Position numbers and translations under genes: made by a program | In this document: positions 1 to 10,196 of the stretch, piece by piece | Layout of the letters: each line of letters starts with the position of its first letter | Numbering within the stretch: position 1 is the first letter of the stretch | NCBI GenBank assembly: GCA_024195585.1 | Contig: SWBL01000193.1 | Location: 31,304-95,303, forward strand | DNA: 64,000 nt | Source of the DNA: Aureobasidium sp. EXF-3400 | Lineage: Eukaryota > Ascomycota > Dothideomycetes > Dothideales > Saccotheciaceae | Direction: 5' to 3' | The notes under the pieces: model-generated | The model's input: only the letters and a program-made list of their open reading frames with translations | What the model was told of the DNA's origin: nothing | The model's database searches: none

Positions 1-410
1 GTATCATTGAACACTCGCCACATCTCGCTATCGATATACGCGATCTCTTGGCCTTTTGGAGAACCACACGTCGTGGCAAGCCCTACTGGACAGAAGTGCC
101 GATCGACGTTGCCGGTTCTTCACAAGTCACAGTGTCCAGTAAGAGTGAATACTGATACTGCGAAGGAACAATTCTCGGAATTGGTCTGAATGTTCTCGGG
201 AAATTCATATCGAGAGGAACGACGCGCGGAAAGGGTGGTGTTTCAGCTTGACGGATCTACCTGGTTTTTGTTTCGGATGGAGATCAGCCCTAAAATCCAT
301 TCGAGCCCTATAACATCTCGTACAAAAAGCATCGCAACACTGCTTGCGTGTTTGTTTTGTTCATCTGACATTCTCTTTCTCTCCTTTCACTGTCGCTCTT
401 TCCGCCCAAG
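1..410. other. Upstream region of the GH12 gene
   Basis: No gene is recognised here. The last 50 bases before the ATG at 411 are pyrimidine-rich (CTTTCTCTCC-type blocks), as is usual for fungal core promoters. Short open frames on both strands have no recognisable content. Confidence 0.5.
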
Positions 411-1298
411 ATGGCATCATTCTTCGCAAAGGTCTTGACCATCAGTGCTCTGGCTGCGCCTGCTTTTGCCGCTCCTAGTTCTATGGTCAAGAAGTCGCAG
501 ATCATCAACACTTCTGCCAAGCAAGCTGCGATTGACCTTTGCGGAACTGCCGATAATCTCGTGCTCTACGACACTCCTTGGATTGTGTACAACATGTTCT
601 ATGACGCCGCTGGATCGGTTGGCACACAGTGCACCCGTTATGATCATGTTGAGACCCCTGCCACTGGAAACAAAAAGATTATCTGGAGCAGTGAGACCAA
701 CATCGAATATGTCAAGGCAACGTGAGCTTTTCTTTGTCCATGCGTGACGAGAGCTCCCACTGAAATACTCAATAGTGACAACGTGCCTAAGGGTTATGCT
801 TTTGTCGGCTTGACCCAAAATCTTGAGACAACCATCTCTAGCATCGACTCTATTCCAACCACCTATGATTGGACTCGTACCAACAGCACTGCCTTCAAAG
901 GCAACGTCTGCTACGATTTCATGACCAGCGACACAAAGGGCGATTCCACTTCCTCCAACGCGCAGGAACTCATGCTATGGCTCCAATACGAGGGCGGTCA
1001 ACTCCCTATCGGCTGGACTGATGGGGCAAAAGCCACCATCGACAATCTCTTCGGCACATCTTGGAAGTTGTACGAGGGCAAGAATGATGATACTGGCATC
1101 ACTGTGCACACTATGATGCCTGACAAGCAGTTTGAAGGCGGCTTCAGTGGTGATCTCAAGGAGTGGTTGGAGGCTCTTGTGCAGCATGGCACTTTCAAGG
1201 AGTCAACCTACGTCAACGTTGGCAATGCTGGTACAGAGTATTTTTACGGCAACAGCAACCTCAACGCCACCCTGGGTCTTCAACTTGACCGCAATTAG
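411..1298 (+). CDS. Secreted GH12 endoglucanase / xyloglucanase
   Basis: Two exons (411-721, 776-1298) separated by a 54-bp GT-AG intron give 277 residues. Residues 1-20 form a signal peptide ending near AAPAFA. The mature part matches glycoside hydrolase family 12: an N-terminal LCGT segment, then the motif ELMLWL with the expected nucleophile Glu168, and GTEYF with the expected acid/base Glu258 (usually GTEPF in the family). GH12 enzymes are retaining endo-beta-1,4-glucanases acting outside the cell on cellulose or xyloglucan; which substrate this one prefers cannot be read from the sequence. The intron falls after about residue 103 and splitting it restores one frame. The next gene downstream, on the same strand, is a pectin methylesterase, which fits a plant cell wall degrading role. 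Confidence 0.93.
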
Positions 1299-2102
1299 GC
1301 GAGCAATGATCAGGAGTCGTTTCTCGTACTTCGTGGCGGAACAGGGCAATCAACGCGTATCTAGGAAAGACCATAGTCCCCCGCGCCTTGCGTACGTAAA
1401 ACAGTCTTCATATAAGAAGTATACATATGCAGGTCTAGACATCTTTTTTTCCAATCGCAGAAGCCCTACTCGTGGAATATTTAAAGTAGATGACCAAGCA
1501 CACCAAGCTTTCTTCACCCCAGTCCGCCAAATTTGCGGAGGTGTTTCAGATTGGAACCTTGCCCTCTCTTTCTGTACTTGCCCTCTTCAGAAACGATACC
1601 TGGTGCTCAAATTGCCATGCCAGTTCTTGTGCTTCCAATGTGTAGCGTCCGATGTTCTCAAACAAGTTCCACCAATAGGAGACTTGATTGATATAGCAGC
1701 TCTGATCAGCTGGGCTTGTCCTCCCATAAGCTCCAGCCATCAAGGCCTGATCCGCTATCTACTTTAGAGTGTGTTCGTCAACCTTTCGACATGGCAAATT
1801 TCCTGACTACCCCCCACCAAGTGACAGCTGACGACAATCTATTTGGCGACGCGGCGATGTAGTCCCCAATGTCTAGCATTTGTGGAAAAACTCACTGCAC
1901 CCAGGGCTTGTTTCATGTCGTAGCCGACATCTAGACCTTGCTCGAACAGCCCTAGTAGGAGGCTGCATAGTGTCACTTGGGCAATTCAAGCGATTCTGGC
2001 GCAATCCGCAACGAAGAATATAAAAGGATGATATCCCATATCGTAGCAAGTCTCTCGCAGCAGATCCATCCTTCGTTTCGCAGGATCTTCTCTCAATCAA
2101 CA
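1299..2102. other. Intergenic, promoter of the pectinesterase gene
   Basis: No gene is recognised. An open frame on the plus strand running in from the GH12 gene to 1767 is a shadow of the GH12 coding sequence plus chance extension. The region ends with the TATA-like box listed separately. Confidence 0.5.
2019..2026 (+). promoter_or_regulatory. TATA-like box (TATAAAAG)
   Basis: TATAAAAG lies 77 bases upstream of the pectin methylesterase start codon at 2103. Position and sequence fit a core-promoter TATA element of a regulated secreted-enzyme gene; the role is inferred from position only. Confidence 0.5.
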
Positions 2103-3149
2103 ATGATTCCCTACATTCTGGCCTTGTGTCTTAATGTTTGTTTGGCGCTGGCCGCCAGCAGAACCTCCGCTCCTAGTGGTGCCCTCGTCGTCTCCAAAGC
2201 CCCTGCCAAAGGCCAATACTCCAAGATCCAAGATGCAGTCAATGCCCTCTCGACCTCATCCACCACAGCCCAGTCCATCTTCATCGAAGCCGGCACCTAC
2301 AACGAACAAGTCTACATTGCACCTCGCAAAGCCTCACTCACCATCTATGGTTACTCGGAGAACACAGACGACTATAACCAGAATGTCGTTACCATTACTC
2401 AAAAACTCTCGCTCAATGAGGTTGCTACTGACGATCTGACTGCTACTCTGAGAGCATGGTCTACCAACTTCAAGCTCTACAATGTCAATCTTGCGAATAC
2501 TTATGGACAAGGCAAGCAAGCGCTGGCCTTAAATGCCGCAGCTGCCGTACGAAACATCCTCCCACACATCTATCTTCAACCCACTAACACTTGAACACAG
2601 AACCAAGGATTTTACGCCTGTAAATTCCTAGGCTACCAAGATACAATCCTCGCTCAAACCGGCACGCAGCTCTTCGCAAAAAGCTACATTGAAGGCGCTA
2701 CAGATTTCATATTCGGTCAACACGGTCTAGCCTGGTTTTCTTACTGCGATATCCGCGTCCTTGCTGCAAGTCTAGGTTTTGTCACTGCATCAGGGCGTGC
2801 CTCCAATGAAGCTGGATACTATGTATTGGACCACTGTTCTATTGCTGCCAAGAGTGGAGCTTCGGTGCCAAAGGGTGCGTACTATTTGGGCAGGCCTTGG
2901 GCGGATTATGCAAGGGTTGCTGTGCAGGATACGACTATTAGCAATGTTGTCAATGCGGCGGGCTGGCATGTTTGGAGTACCTCGGAGCCGAACACTGATC
3001 ATGTTAGTTTTGGCGAGTATGGCAACACTGGGGATGGCGCTGCTGGGACTAGAGTTATTGGAACGAAGTTGAGCAAGGCTGTTGCCATTACCGATGTTTT
3101 GGGCAGTGGGTATGCCAGTGCTTGGTATGTCGACAAGGCATACCTGTGA
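2103..3149 (+). CDS. Secreted pectin methylesterase (CE8)
   Basis: Exons 2103-2546 and 2601-3149, joined across a 54-bp phase-0 intron, encode 330 residues. The start at 2103 gives a signal peptide (hydrophobic residues 2-17, then AASRTS); the open frame extends further upstream, but without a signal peptide at its head. All CE8 landmarks are present in order: GTYNEQ, QALAL, YQDT (Asp162), DFIFG (Asp183) and LGRPW (Arg246). Asp162 and Asp183 are the expected acid/base and nucleophile, and Arg246 the expected substrate-binding arginine. The enzyme removes methyl esters from homogalacturonan outside the cell, opening pectin to lyases and polygalacturonases. Length is normal for fungal single-domain pectinesterases. 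Confidence 0.95.
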
Positions 3150-3555
3150 GGAAGGCGCGATCCAGCCGCAAGACTCGGATGACTGGATTCGAAAGCCGGA
3201 AATGACCATCAGAGACTACTTGTCATAAGAGTTAGCACCAACATTCCCAGTTGACTTATGTACAAGTAATCGAATAAAGACCAAGCTTTGTATTTCTCTT
3301 TGTAAGGAAGCAAGATGCAATGCAATGGGTTTTCTCATCATGTTTGGATCATCAAAAGCAAGAAAGGAGAATAGCAAAGAAAACAAGCAAACGCTAATGC
3401 CTCTTTCCGCATGCAAATGCTTTTCACCGCCCAATGCCGTATGCTTTGCTTTTCGTCGTCTCCGTATCGTTTATGTCATTCCATTCGTAATTCTCTTGTG
3501 GGAAAGATGTTGATGTGAGCAAGCCGATTTGTGTATTTATGTCACTTGAAGACGT
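3150..3555. other. Convergent intergenic region
   Basis: This is the 3' space between the pectinesterase gene and the minus-strand gene ending at 3556. Nothing else is recognised. Confidence 0.5.
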
Positions 3556-4730
3556 CTAGTCGAAGCGACTGCTGCGGCGGCGATATCTAGCATCATCATC
3601 GCTACCAGAGTTGCGGTCATCGTGATATCTGGTTATTGTCAATTCCGACTCCACAAATTCAACACAAAGCAGATTCGCACCTTCCACCACGTTGATCAGG
3701 ACGGTATTCTCTGCGATCAAGGCGATCCGACGATCCACGAGGAGAGTCGCGAGGTTCGTGACCGCGAGGGTAGTGCTGCGACTGAGCGGGTGTGTTGTAG
3801 ACGTTGGCATAAGGGACATAGCCAGAGATCGGTCCAGATCTGGACGTAGGACGAGAGCCATTGCTGGAGGAAGTCTGGGCAGGAGTTGCACCGGGCATGG
3901 GTCCATTCTACAAACCAGTCAGCATAGTACTTCGAGTTGCCAAGGATATTGACTGACCACGACAGGACGAGAGGTGCCAGGAGCCTGGACGGCAAAGCCG
4001 TATCTGTCGATAGGAGCATAGTCGGCAGGGTTGTAGGATCTGCGATACGAAGACCTGTCTCCAGCATGCTGACGACGTCCATCAAGACTTTGGTGTCTTC
4101 TGCGATCACGACGATCGTAGTCTTCTTCATCGTAGCTCTCAGATTGTTCGTCGTCGTCGTAGTGGCGGACTCTGCGGTGGCTGCTAGAGCGTTTGTGAGA
4201 GTGAGAGCGCCTGTGCTTTTCCTTGCGAGCACGACGAGCTTCACGCTCCTCTTGCTGTATTTCTTCTTCTCTTTCGCGGTAGTAGGGGATCTTCTCCATC
4301 CACTTGTCAGGGAACTTCTCTGCCACGTAGGCAATGCTGTGAAGCAAAATGTTAGTCAACGACGGCATCTTGTCGGTGTCAAGGTTTGTATCCAATGAGC
4401 GAGAGTAAGGATGTGTTGAAAGAGGTGGTGGAGGTGCACGCAGAAGCAAAGCGAGGTGTGTGAGAGAGACTTCGGAGCGGTAGTCACTGAGTGAAGCACG
4501 CTGTTTGCGCCGAGCCAGCAAACGGCACAAGGACTCCATGCATGGCCAAACTCCGAATCGCGCCATTATGCTTGGTTTCGTCGTATCAAGAATATATTCC
4601 GGCGATCGAGATTGATCCAATAGCAAAGATCCGTTCTGCGGTTGATATGTGCACGAAGCCAAACTTACACCACATAGCATGCTTCATACAATGCACCGGT
4701 CATAAACTTCTCGGCCATGATCGGCGCCAT
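3556..4730 (-). CDS. Arg/Asp/Ser/Tyr-rich protein of unknown function
   Basis: I do not recognise the family. The best model has four exons (4669-4730, 3958-4336, 3681-3907, 3556-3628) and 246 residues. Intron 1 (332 bp) has a GTAAGT donor and a CTAAC branch site 18 bases before CACAG. Introns 2 and 3 are 50 and 52 bp (donors GTCAGT and GTGCGA) and every junction keeps frame. The N-terminus (MAPIMAEKFMTGALYEACYV then IAYVAEKFPDKW) looks folded. From about residue 40 the protein is highly charged: an E/R-rich helix, an SHSHKRSSSHRR block, then repeated RR, DD and Y pairs, ending in RYRRRSSRFD. This suggests a disordered nucleic-acid or protein binding tail. An alternative start inside intron 1 (MPSLTNILLHS, in frame with exon 2) would replace the first 21 residues. 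Confidence 0.6.
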
Positions 4731-5746
4731 GCTCTTATATTTGAGGACAAATAGGCAGCTGCGGGAAATCCAGAAAAAGATGACTGGCGGCAAAGGACGA
4801 TGCAAATGTGCTTTGGTGATGAACGAGAATTGGGAACAGTAGAGCACACAAACGAATGGCAGTGCAATTGGGAGGCTGAAGATAGAAGAGGAAAGAGGCA
4901 ACGCACGATTTGAGTCCCAAGCCTGCCATGGTGAAGGCGCTGTTTTGGCAAGAACGAGCGAGTAGGGAAGTCGCGATCAGACGTTTTGCAAGACCGGCCT
5001 GTTGACAATTTTTGGGCTTTCCAAACGGTATAACCAGCTGACCAGCGCAAGAACTAGCGATGATTCAAGTCTATGTTCTCCTGTATAAGACAGAACTAAC
5101 TATTGCCACTCGTTAGCAATCTAGAGGTATAGAGGTATGGAAGGATGTTCTCGGGCATGAATACCTATAGCAGAAACATGAGAGAGTGCAATGAACTCTT
5201 GAGAAAATGTAGGATAGATTGAGCAATAGAAATCCAAGAACATGCAATGGTGAAGTATATCAAAAAAATTTAGAAGTGGTACAAAAGATCGGTGAGTAGA
5301 AGATGGTGGTACGCGAGCGATGACGTCGGCAGGCATGCGCTATTCCAGCCATCTGTACACATTCTCCCAGCCTCTTCCTTTCTTTTCCTACAGGCTAGAG
5401 CATGAGTGCCTATATAAATCCCCGCAAGTATGTCGTTCCTACAGCTAGTAACAACGGCAGTTCTTTTTATCCATATGTCGGATGGACGCGCTGGAGCCCA
5501 ATCTTTAGGCACCACGTCACTCGGAAACGTAGCGTGACCTGCGTGAGCCTGTAGAAGATTGAAGATATGACAACAATCGCCTCCTTGATTACCGTACTAC
5601 ATGTGCCTGACGACACGTCTCTGAAGGGTTCCCATAGAGGTGGTATAGAAAAGACAATTAAAATCAGCAAGTCAAGGTATATTCCGCCGATGGCCGTTCA
5701 TGGATAAGTTCATTCGCTCGGTCAACTCCGCTTGTTCTCTTCACCC
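4731..5746. other. Intergenic region
   Basis: This is the upstream region of the 3556-4730 gene and the downstream region of the flavoprotein gene. Only short, unsupported open frames are seen. Confidence 0.45.
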
Positions 5747-7037
5747 TTACTTCAGGCAAATTGGTGTATGTCCTGCATCAACCATCTGTTGGCTTCCATC
5801 GTACTTGCTTGTTCCACTTGCTTCCTGTAACGATCTCGACGCGCCAAGAAGATAATCTCTGCCCTTTATCATATACACCATGAGAGTTGGTAACCTGCTA
5901 CCATTGAAAGCGCCTACGCCTTTAGACCGGCCTATTGGAACAAGCTGTCTCTCTGAGGTGTTCTTTTCATATTTACGATCGCCTCCAGTCGATTTGGCAT
6001 TGACGTCCTTGTGCGCAGCTAGGAGGTCGCGTTGGATATTGATCATCAGGACTGGAATCGCATCATAAATGTCCATGATTCCGCCTCGGCTGTAATTGCC
6101 GACGTCTCCAATGGCATAAACTCGAACCCCTGCCTCGTCTACTCGCAGAGTCTCTGGGTTGGTTTTGACATAGCCTTGATCATCGAGAAGCTCATACGGA
6201 ATGTATCCTGTCGCAGGCGTCACGCCTGTTGCTGGTAGGTAAAGATCACAAACGAGGGTTTCGCCATTGCTAAGACTCAACTCGGTGTGTCCGTCACCCA
6301 GCTTTTCTGTTGACTCGACCCTGGAATTGTACTTTACACTAACACCAACGCGTGCCAAGTAGGTTTCAGCCTGTGTGGCGAGCGCTGGACGTAGCACAGG
6401 AAGCAGCTTCTCCGACCCACAAAGCAAGATGACTTTCGTTTTCGGTACTGTTGACTTCTTTTTGAACCAGCTAGTGGCACCATTCAAGAACTCTCCGATC
6501 TCTCCAGAAAGTTCAACTCCACTTGGTCCTCCTCCAGCCACGACGATGGACTTGGCGTGAATCAGGTCATTGTGGAGATTCGATAAGGGCCTCTATGATC
6601 TCTTCGTGGCCTCCGCCTTGGAGGGACAGTATCAATGAGTGAGCTCTAGTTCCGGTCGCGAGGATCAGCACATGATACGGCAGCTCAGTTTGCTTGCTTT
6701 TCTCGACCCCAGAATGCTGGATGGTGACAGTACGTCGAGTCGTGTCCAGCAATGTTGCCTTTCCCTGGAGGAACGTAAAGATTTCTGCATCATATTTTTC
6801 GAAGTTCTTGGAGATATCATGAAATGTTTTCGTGATGGGCATCAAATCAAATGAGACCGAAGCACGAGGCGCAGCGACACGATGATAGAAGTGTGTTGAA
6901 GGCTCGACAAGGTACACATGGTATTTCCCGTCAGAATTCGGAAGAGAAGGATGAACGTGCTTGAGAAAGTAATGCGCCGCACTGAGACCTGCATATGAGC
7001 CACCCAAGATGACGATGTTTTTTGTGTCCACAATCAT
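5747..7037 (-). CDS. AIF/FSP1-like FAD-NADH oxidoreductase, frameshifted
   Basis: Two overlapping minus-strand frames together encode one pyridine-nucleotide-disulphide-type oxidoreductase of the AIFM2/FSP1 (AMID) kind. The N-terminal part starts at 7037 with the FAD-binding VILGGSYAGLSAA and the LILATGTRAHS motif. The C-terminal part has the NADH-binding IVVAGGGPSGVELSGE and the second FAD motif VYAIGDVGNYSRGG. Near 6585 the frame breaks: the first frame runs to a TGA at about 6567, while the conserved helix before the NADH site continues in another frame. No GT-AG intron can bridge this without deleting the ATG motif, so there is a real one-base shift (pseudogene or sequence error). Family members reduce quinones at membranes. 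Nothing nearby explains its role. Confidence 0.75.
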
Positions 7038-7534
7038 TGTTGGTACGAGGGGTTGATCTGGCTCAAATTGGGGCAGGAGATTGTTCTTCAGGATCCAAGA
7101 AAACAGGCACTTGTCATATGAATACGGCTTGATGCATGTTCTATTCGTCAAGTATCAAGAAGTTGCTGCCAAGTAATGCCGAATAGGATTGTGAAGTTAG
7201 GAGTCCATGCCAAACCGAGGCATTCTCGTGTGTGTAAAACTGTCACATCTCTTGTGAAACTGCCTTGCACCCAAGTTTCGAATACCTCATTCGTTTTATT
7301 GTATGCTTTGCCGAGACATAGAGCGTTTTACCCATCGTTCTAGAGTAGAGAAGCTTCGATGTCGGATTCTCATCGTCTAGCGGCCCGATGAAACAAGCTT
7401 CCGCTGGACGCCTTGAAGAGTGCAACCATCGATCGACCATCTCAGCCAAAACATGTACTCTGGTTCTGTAAACACAGAGATAACTGGAATGAACCTGGCC
7501 TCCATGAAACGTCAGATGACAGGTTGAAGTCCTA
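7038..7534. other. Short intergenic region
   Basis: This is the 3' space of the TRM44 gene and upstream region of the flavoprotein gene. A minus-strand open frame at 7243-7575 overlaps the TRM44 end and has no recognisable content. Confidence 0.45.
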
Positions 7535-9316
7535 TCAGTGGGTTTCGCCTTTCTTCCCAACCAGCTTTTGAGCACACCTTACAAACTCAGCATGGATGTC
7601 CCCAATGGGAGCACTGAGCTCTCTTGCGACAATGTGTCGAACATGCTCCTCTTTTGAAACATCTGCATCATTCTGCAGTGCCTTAGTCTTTCTGCCCAAG
7701 ATACACGTGTTGCGAGTGGAAGGTATGCGCAAGATCTCGGTCTCGACAACGAAGCCCACGTCATCCGCCAGACCTGAGACATAATCGCAGAGAGAAGCAT
7801 ATGCCGATTGTACGTTCTTTGTCCCAGCTGGTTTCTTCAAGGATCCGATCTCTGCAGCTTGGTTTTCGCGTAACTGATCGTTGTTGTTAATCTCGCTTGC
7901 CAATGAGTCTTGACGTCGCTGCGCAGCGGCTTTCTCCTTTGCGGCTTTTGATATGGGCGCTCGCCATCGAGCACCAGCCAAGTTGTGGCTACAGCATGGT
8001 ATAGCAATGAATGGTGAGTCGTTGAGATAGGCGAGAAGAGGAGTCCAAGGAGTGAGCTCATCCGCATGATTTGACACGATAAAAGTTCCTTCCTTGAACA
8101 AACCATTGTGGAAGTCTTGCTCTCTCAGCAGATCGACTGCTTCCATCTTTTCCAATAGATTTGCCATCTTTTCATCTGTTGCGGCTGAACCCTGAGGATT
8201 CAGTACCTGGGGCACTAGGATGCCTTCCGCAAGCCTTTTCTGAACCTCAGGTGTGAATGTTTGCCACGACTTTCGATGCCGTGCGTCAAAGCCCCAACCT
8301 GGGAAGCCCTCTTTTGCCAGAATGTTGACAAGTAGACCGTTACCGCACCCAATGTCAACGAAACCTGGAAACGGAGGTTTGCGGCCATCCTCGGCTGGCT
8401 GAACGGAGTTTCCATTGCCCACTGTAGTTGTATCGCAGTCATACATAACCTTCCAAAGCTCGATCAGAAACGAAGCGATCCCAAGGTCTTCGAAGACATG
8501 TTTGGCAGGGTCAGTCACTTCCGCCCACCCTTCAATTAAGGATTTGGCATATGTGCTCTTGAGCCTGGCATATGTTTCCTGGAATGTTCTTTGTGGAACA
8601 ACTTGATCATGGTGAACCCTCTTCTGATAACCCGCTTGTTGGCCTTTACTGTGTTTGTGAATCTTAGTAAGTAGCTGCAATGCTGTGCGCTCAAGTCTCG
8701 AGTCGAGGGGCACGTCAGGAAATAAAGAGTAGTGGACCGCGACAACCCCTTTTCTTGATGCAGCCGTCCAATCGTGGGAGAAGGCTACTGCGCGGACTTT
8801 GGGATGATACCATGGCATATCCTCGGACTTTTCGACATGCGGAATATAAAGAATGAGGTTTCTTGTAGAGTTTTCATCCTGACATGTATAGAAGTGACAA
8901 GTTTGGGGAAGATCACGGTCTAACTGTCGGTTGCGTGGGACAAGTTGTCGAACATACGTCCTCTCCCACTTGTATCCAGAAAGCTCAGTATATCTCGGGC
9001 GGTATTCTTGCTTGAGATGCTTTGTAAAATCGCTGAATTGTATGGTCGATGGTCGCTCTATGATAGTATGATCGCTATCACTGTCATATAGAATATCCGC
9101 CCGGAAGAGGTGGGTAGACATGATGTTAGGATTCTTGATAAGATTGTGCATGACCTTGAGAAACATCTCAGGTTCGAAAGTGCAAGCACTCTCAAGCATC
9201 GGCTGCCATTGACCTTCTACCACATCTGGATCAAACAGTCGCTGTGAGGGAGCGCGTGGGCTGAACACACCAGGCGAGTTGGCCGCTTGTTCGGCGATAC
9301 CCTTGTTCTCGACCAT
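7535..9316 (-). CDS. TRM44: tRNA-Ser (uracil-44-2'-O)-methyltransferase
   Basis: A single exon encodes 593 residues. The family is recognised from the SAM-binding segment FVDIGCGNGLLVNIL followed by GFPGWGFDARHRKSW, and from the C-terminal block (PFIAIPCCSHNLAGARW, then YVSGLADDVGF). Trm44 uses S-adenosylmethionine to methylate the 2'-hydroxyl of U44 in serine tRNAs in the cytoplasm. The length agrees with yeast Trm44. The middle contains a low-complexity linker (KAAKEKAAAQRRQDS). The start at 9316 gives a plausible N-terminus, and no upstream exon is needed. The start codon overlaps an ATG on the opposite strand, where another coding-like segment begins. Confidence 0.9.
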   Translation of the reverse strand: MVENKGIAEQAANSPGVFSPRAPSQRLFDPDVVEGQWQPMLESACTFEPEMFLKVMHNLIKNPNIMSTHLFRADILYDSDSDHTIIERPSTIQFSDFTKHLKQEYRPRYTELSGYKWERTYVRQLVPRNRQLDRDLPQTCHFYTCQDENSTRNLILYIPHVEKSEDMPWYHPKVRAVAFSHDWTAASRKGVVAVHYSLFPDVPLDSRLERTALQLLTKIHKHSKGQQAGYQKRVHHDQVVPQRTFQETYARLKSTYAKSLIEGWAEVTDPAKHVFEDLGIASFLIELWKVMYDCDTTTVGNGNSVQPAEDGRKPPFPGFVDIGCGNGLLVNILAKEGFPGWGFDARHRKSWQTFTPEVQKRLAEGILVPQVLNPQGSAATDEKMANLLEKMEAVDLLREQDFHNGLFKEGTFIVSNHADELTPWTPLLAYLNDSPFIAIPCCSHNLAGARWRAPISKAAKEKAAAQRRQDSLASEINNNDQLRENQAAEIGSLKKPAGTKNVQSAYASLCDYVSGLADDVGFVVETEILRIPSTRNTCILGRKTKALQNDADVSKEEHVRHIVARELSAPIGDIHAEFVRCAQKLVGKKGETH

Positions 9317-9334
9317 GACGGAGTCGTCTCCTGA

Positions 9335-9741
9335 GTGTTGTTCTATGTTTTGTGCTCGTCAGAGATCACTTACGCTCGAGCAGACTTGGAAAAAGCTGCC
9401 GTGTGGCTTGGCATTTACGCAGAGGACTCCTCTCATACCTGGCGCATTATCTGCACCACGGAACACATCGATGGGTTTGCAGACGCTACAGAGTATGATA
9501 CATTGAGTCGATACTCAATACCTTTTCGACGACATTTACATTGGATGTTCATGGACGAGTCCTCAATGTTATCGACTCCAAGTTTACCCCTAACAATCGG
9601 CACGACGGATCTTGCCGTGTCGAGGCACCTCCTCCCAGTATTCACTTTCCTTTCGATATCCCGCCTCAAACTAAACACGATGCCTCGATTGTTCTTAAAC
9701 CTAGTGTATTCGGAGAATTCGGTTTACCTCTGATAGTGTAG
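9335..9741 (+). other. Unresolved coding-like segment, divergent from TRM44
   Basis: Two plus-strand frames look coding but do not join simply. The first (from 9335) contains EKAAVWLGIYAEDSSHTW and HIDGFADATEYDT. The second (about 9508-9741) contains TLDVHGRVLNVIDSKF, HFPFDIPP and KPSVFGEFG. The shift lies near 9505. A 53-bp intron with a weak GTCGAT donor is possible, as is a one-base frameshift. There is no ATG in the first frame, so an upstream exon would be required, in a place already used by TRM44. I do not recognise the product. It may be a decayed gene. Confidence 0.3.
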
Positions 9742-10196
9742 CTTACCAAATTCTCAACACTCTGTTGCTGCACTTCCAGCTTCGATCAGGGCACGCTTGT
9801 CATCCTCATTGAACACTGGCATTAGACAAACAGTCGGGTCTTGCAAAGAACGGCCTCAAACCAGTCCGAACGAAGTTGAGTAATATTAGCAACAAAGCGG
9901 AAAAAACGCTGCATGCGGATACAAAGGGTGCTCGACGCCCGAAGCGGATGAATCGCAAAGAAATCGACGGCAATATGACCTTCTGAGGGAGCATCGCTCA
10001 GAAGCCTCGACACGTTGTACAAAGAAATGGCTTTTGTATTTTCTTTCATCTAGTATCTAGTAGGATGACAAAAGGTAAGTCGATCAACCACGGTAGGTGA
10101 TTAACCTTTTCGTTTTGCAACTACTTCGCCGTACGAAATCATTTACGACATATCATACATCTGGAACATAGCGAGAGCTTTCAATTTATTCAAAAG
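9742..10196. other. Upstream region of the GH43 gene
   Basis: No gene is recognised. AT-rich sequence close to the GH43 start (CAATTTATTC) could serve as core promoter. A possible 3' extension of the unresolved segment at 9335-9741 cannot be excluded. Confidence 0.4.

Noticed and set aside
1132..1767. 211-codon plus-strand frame across the GH12 3' end
   Set aside because: It is a shifted frame of GH12 followed by non-conserved sequence.
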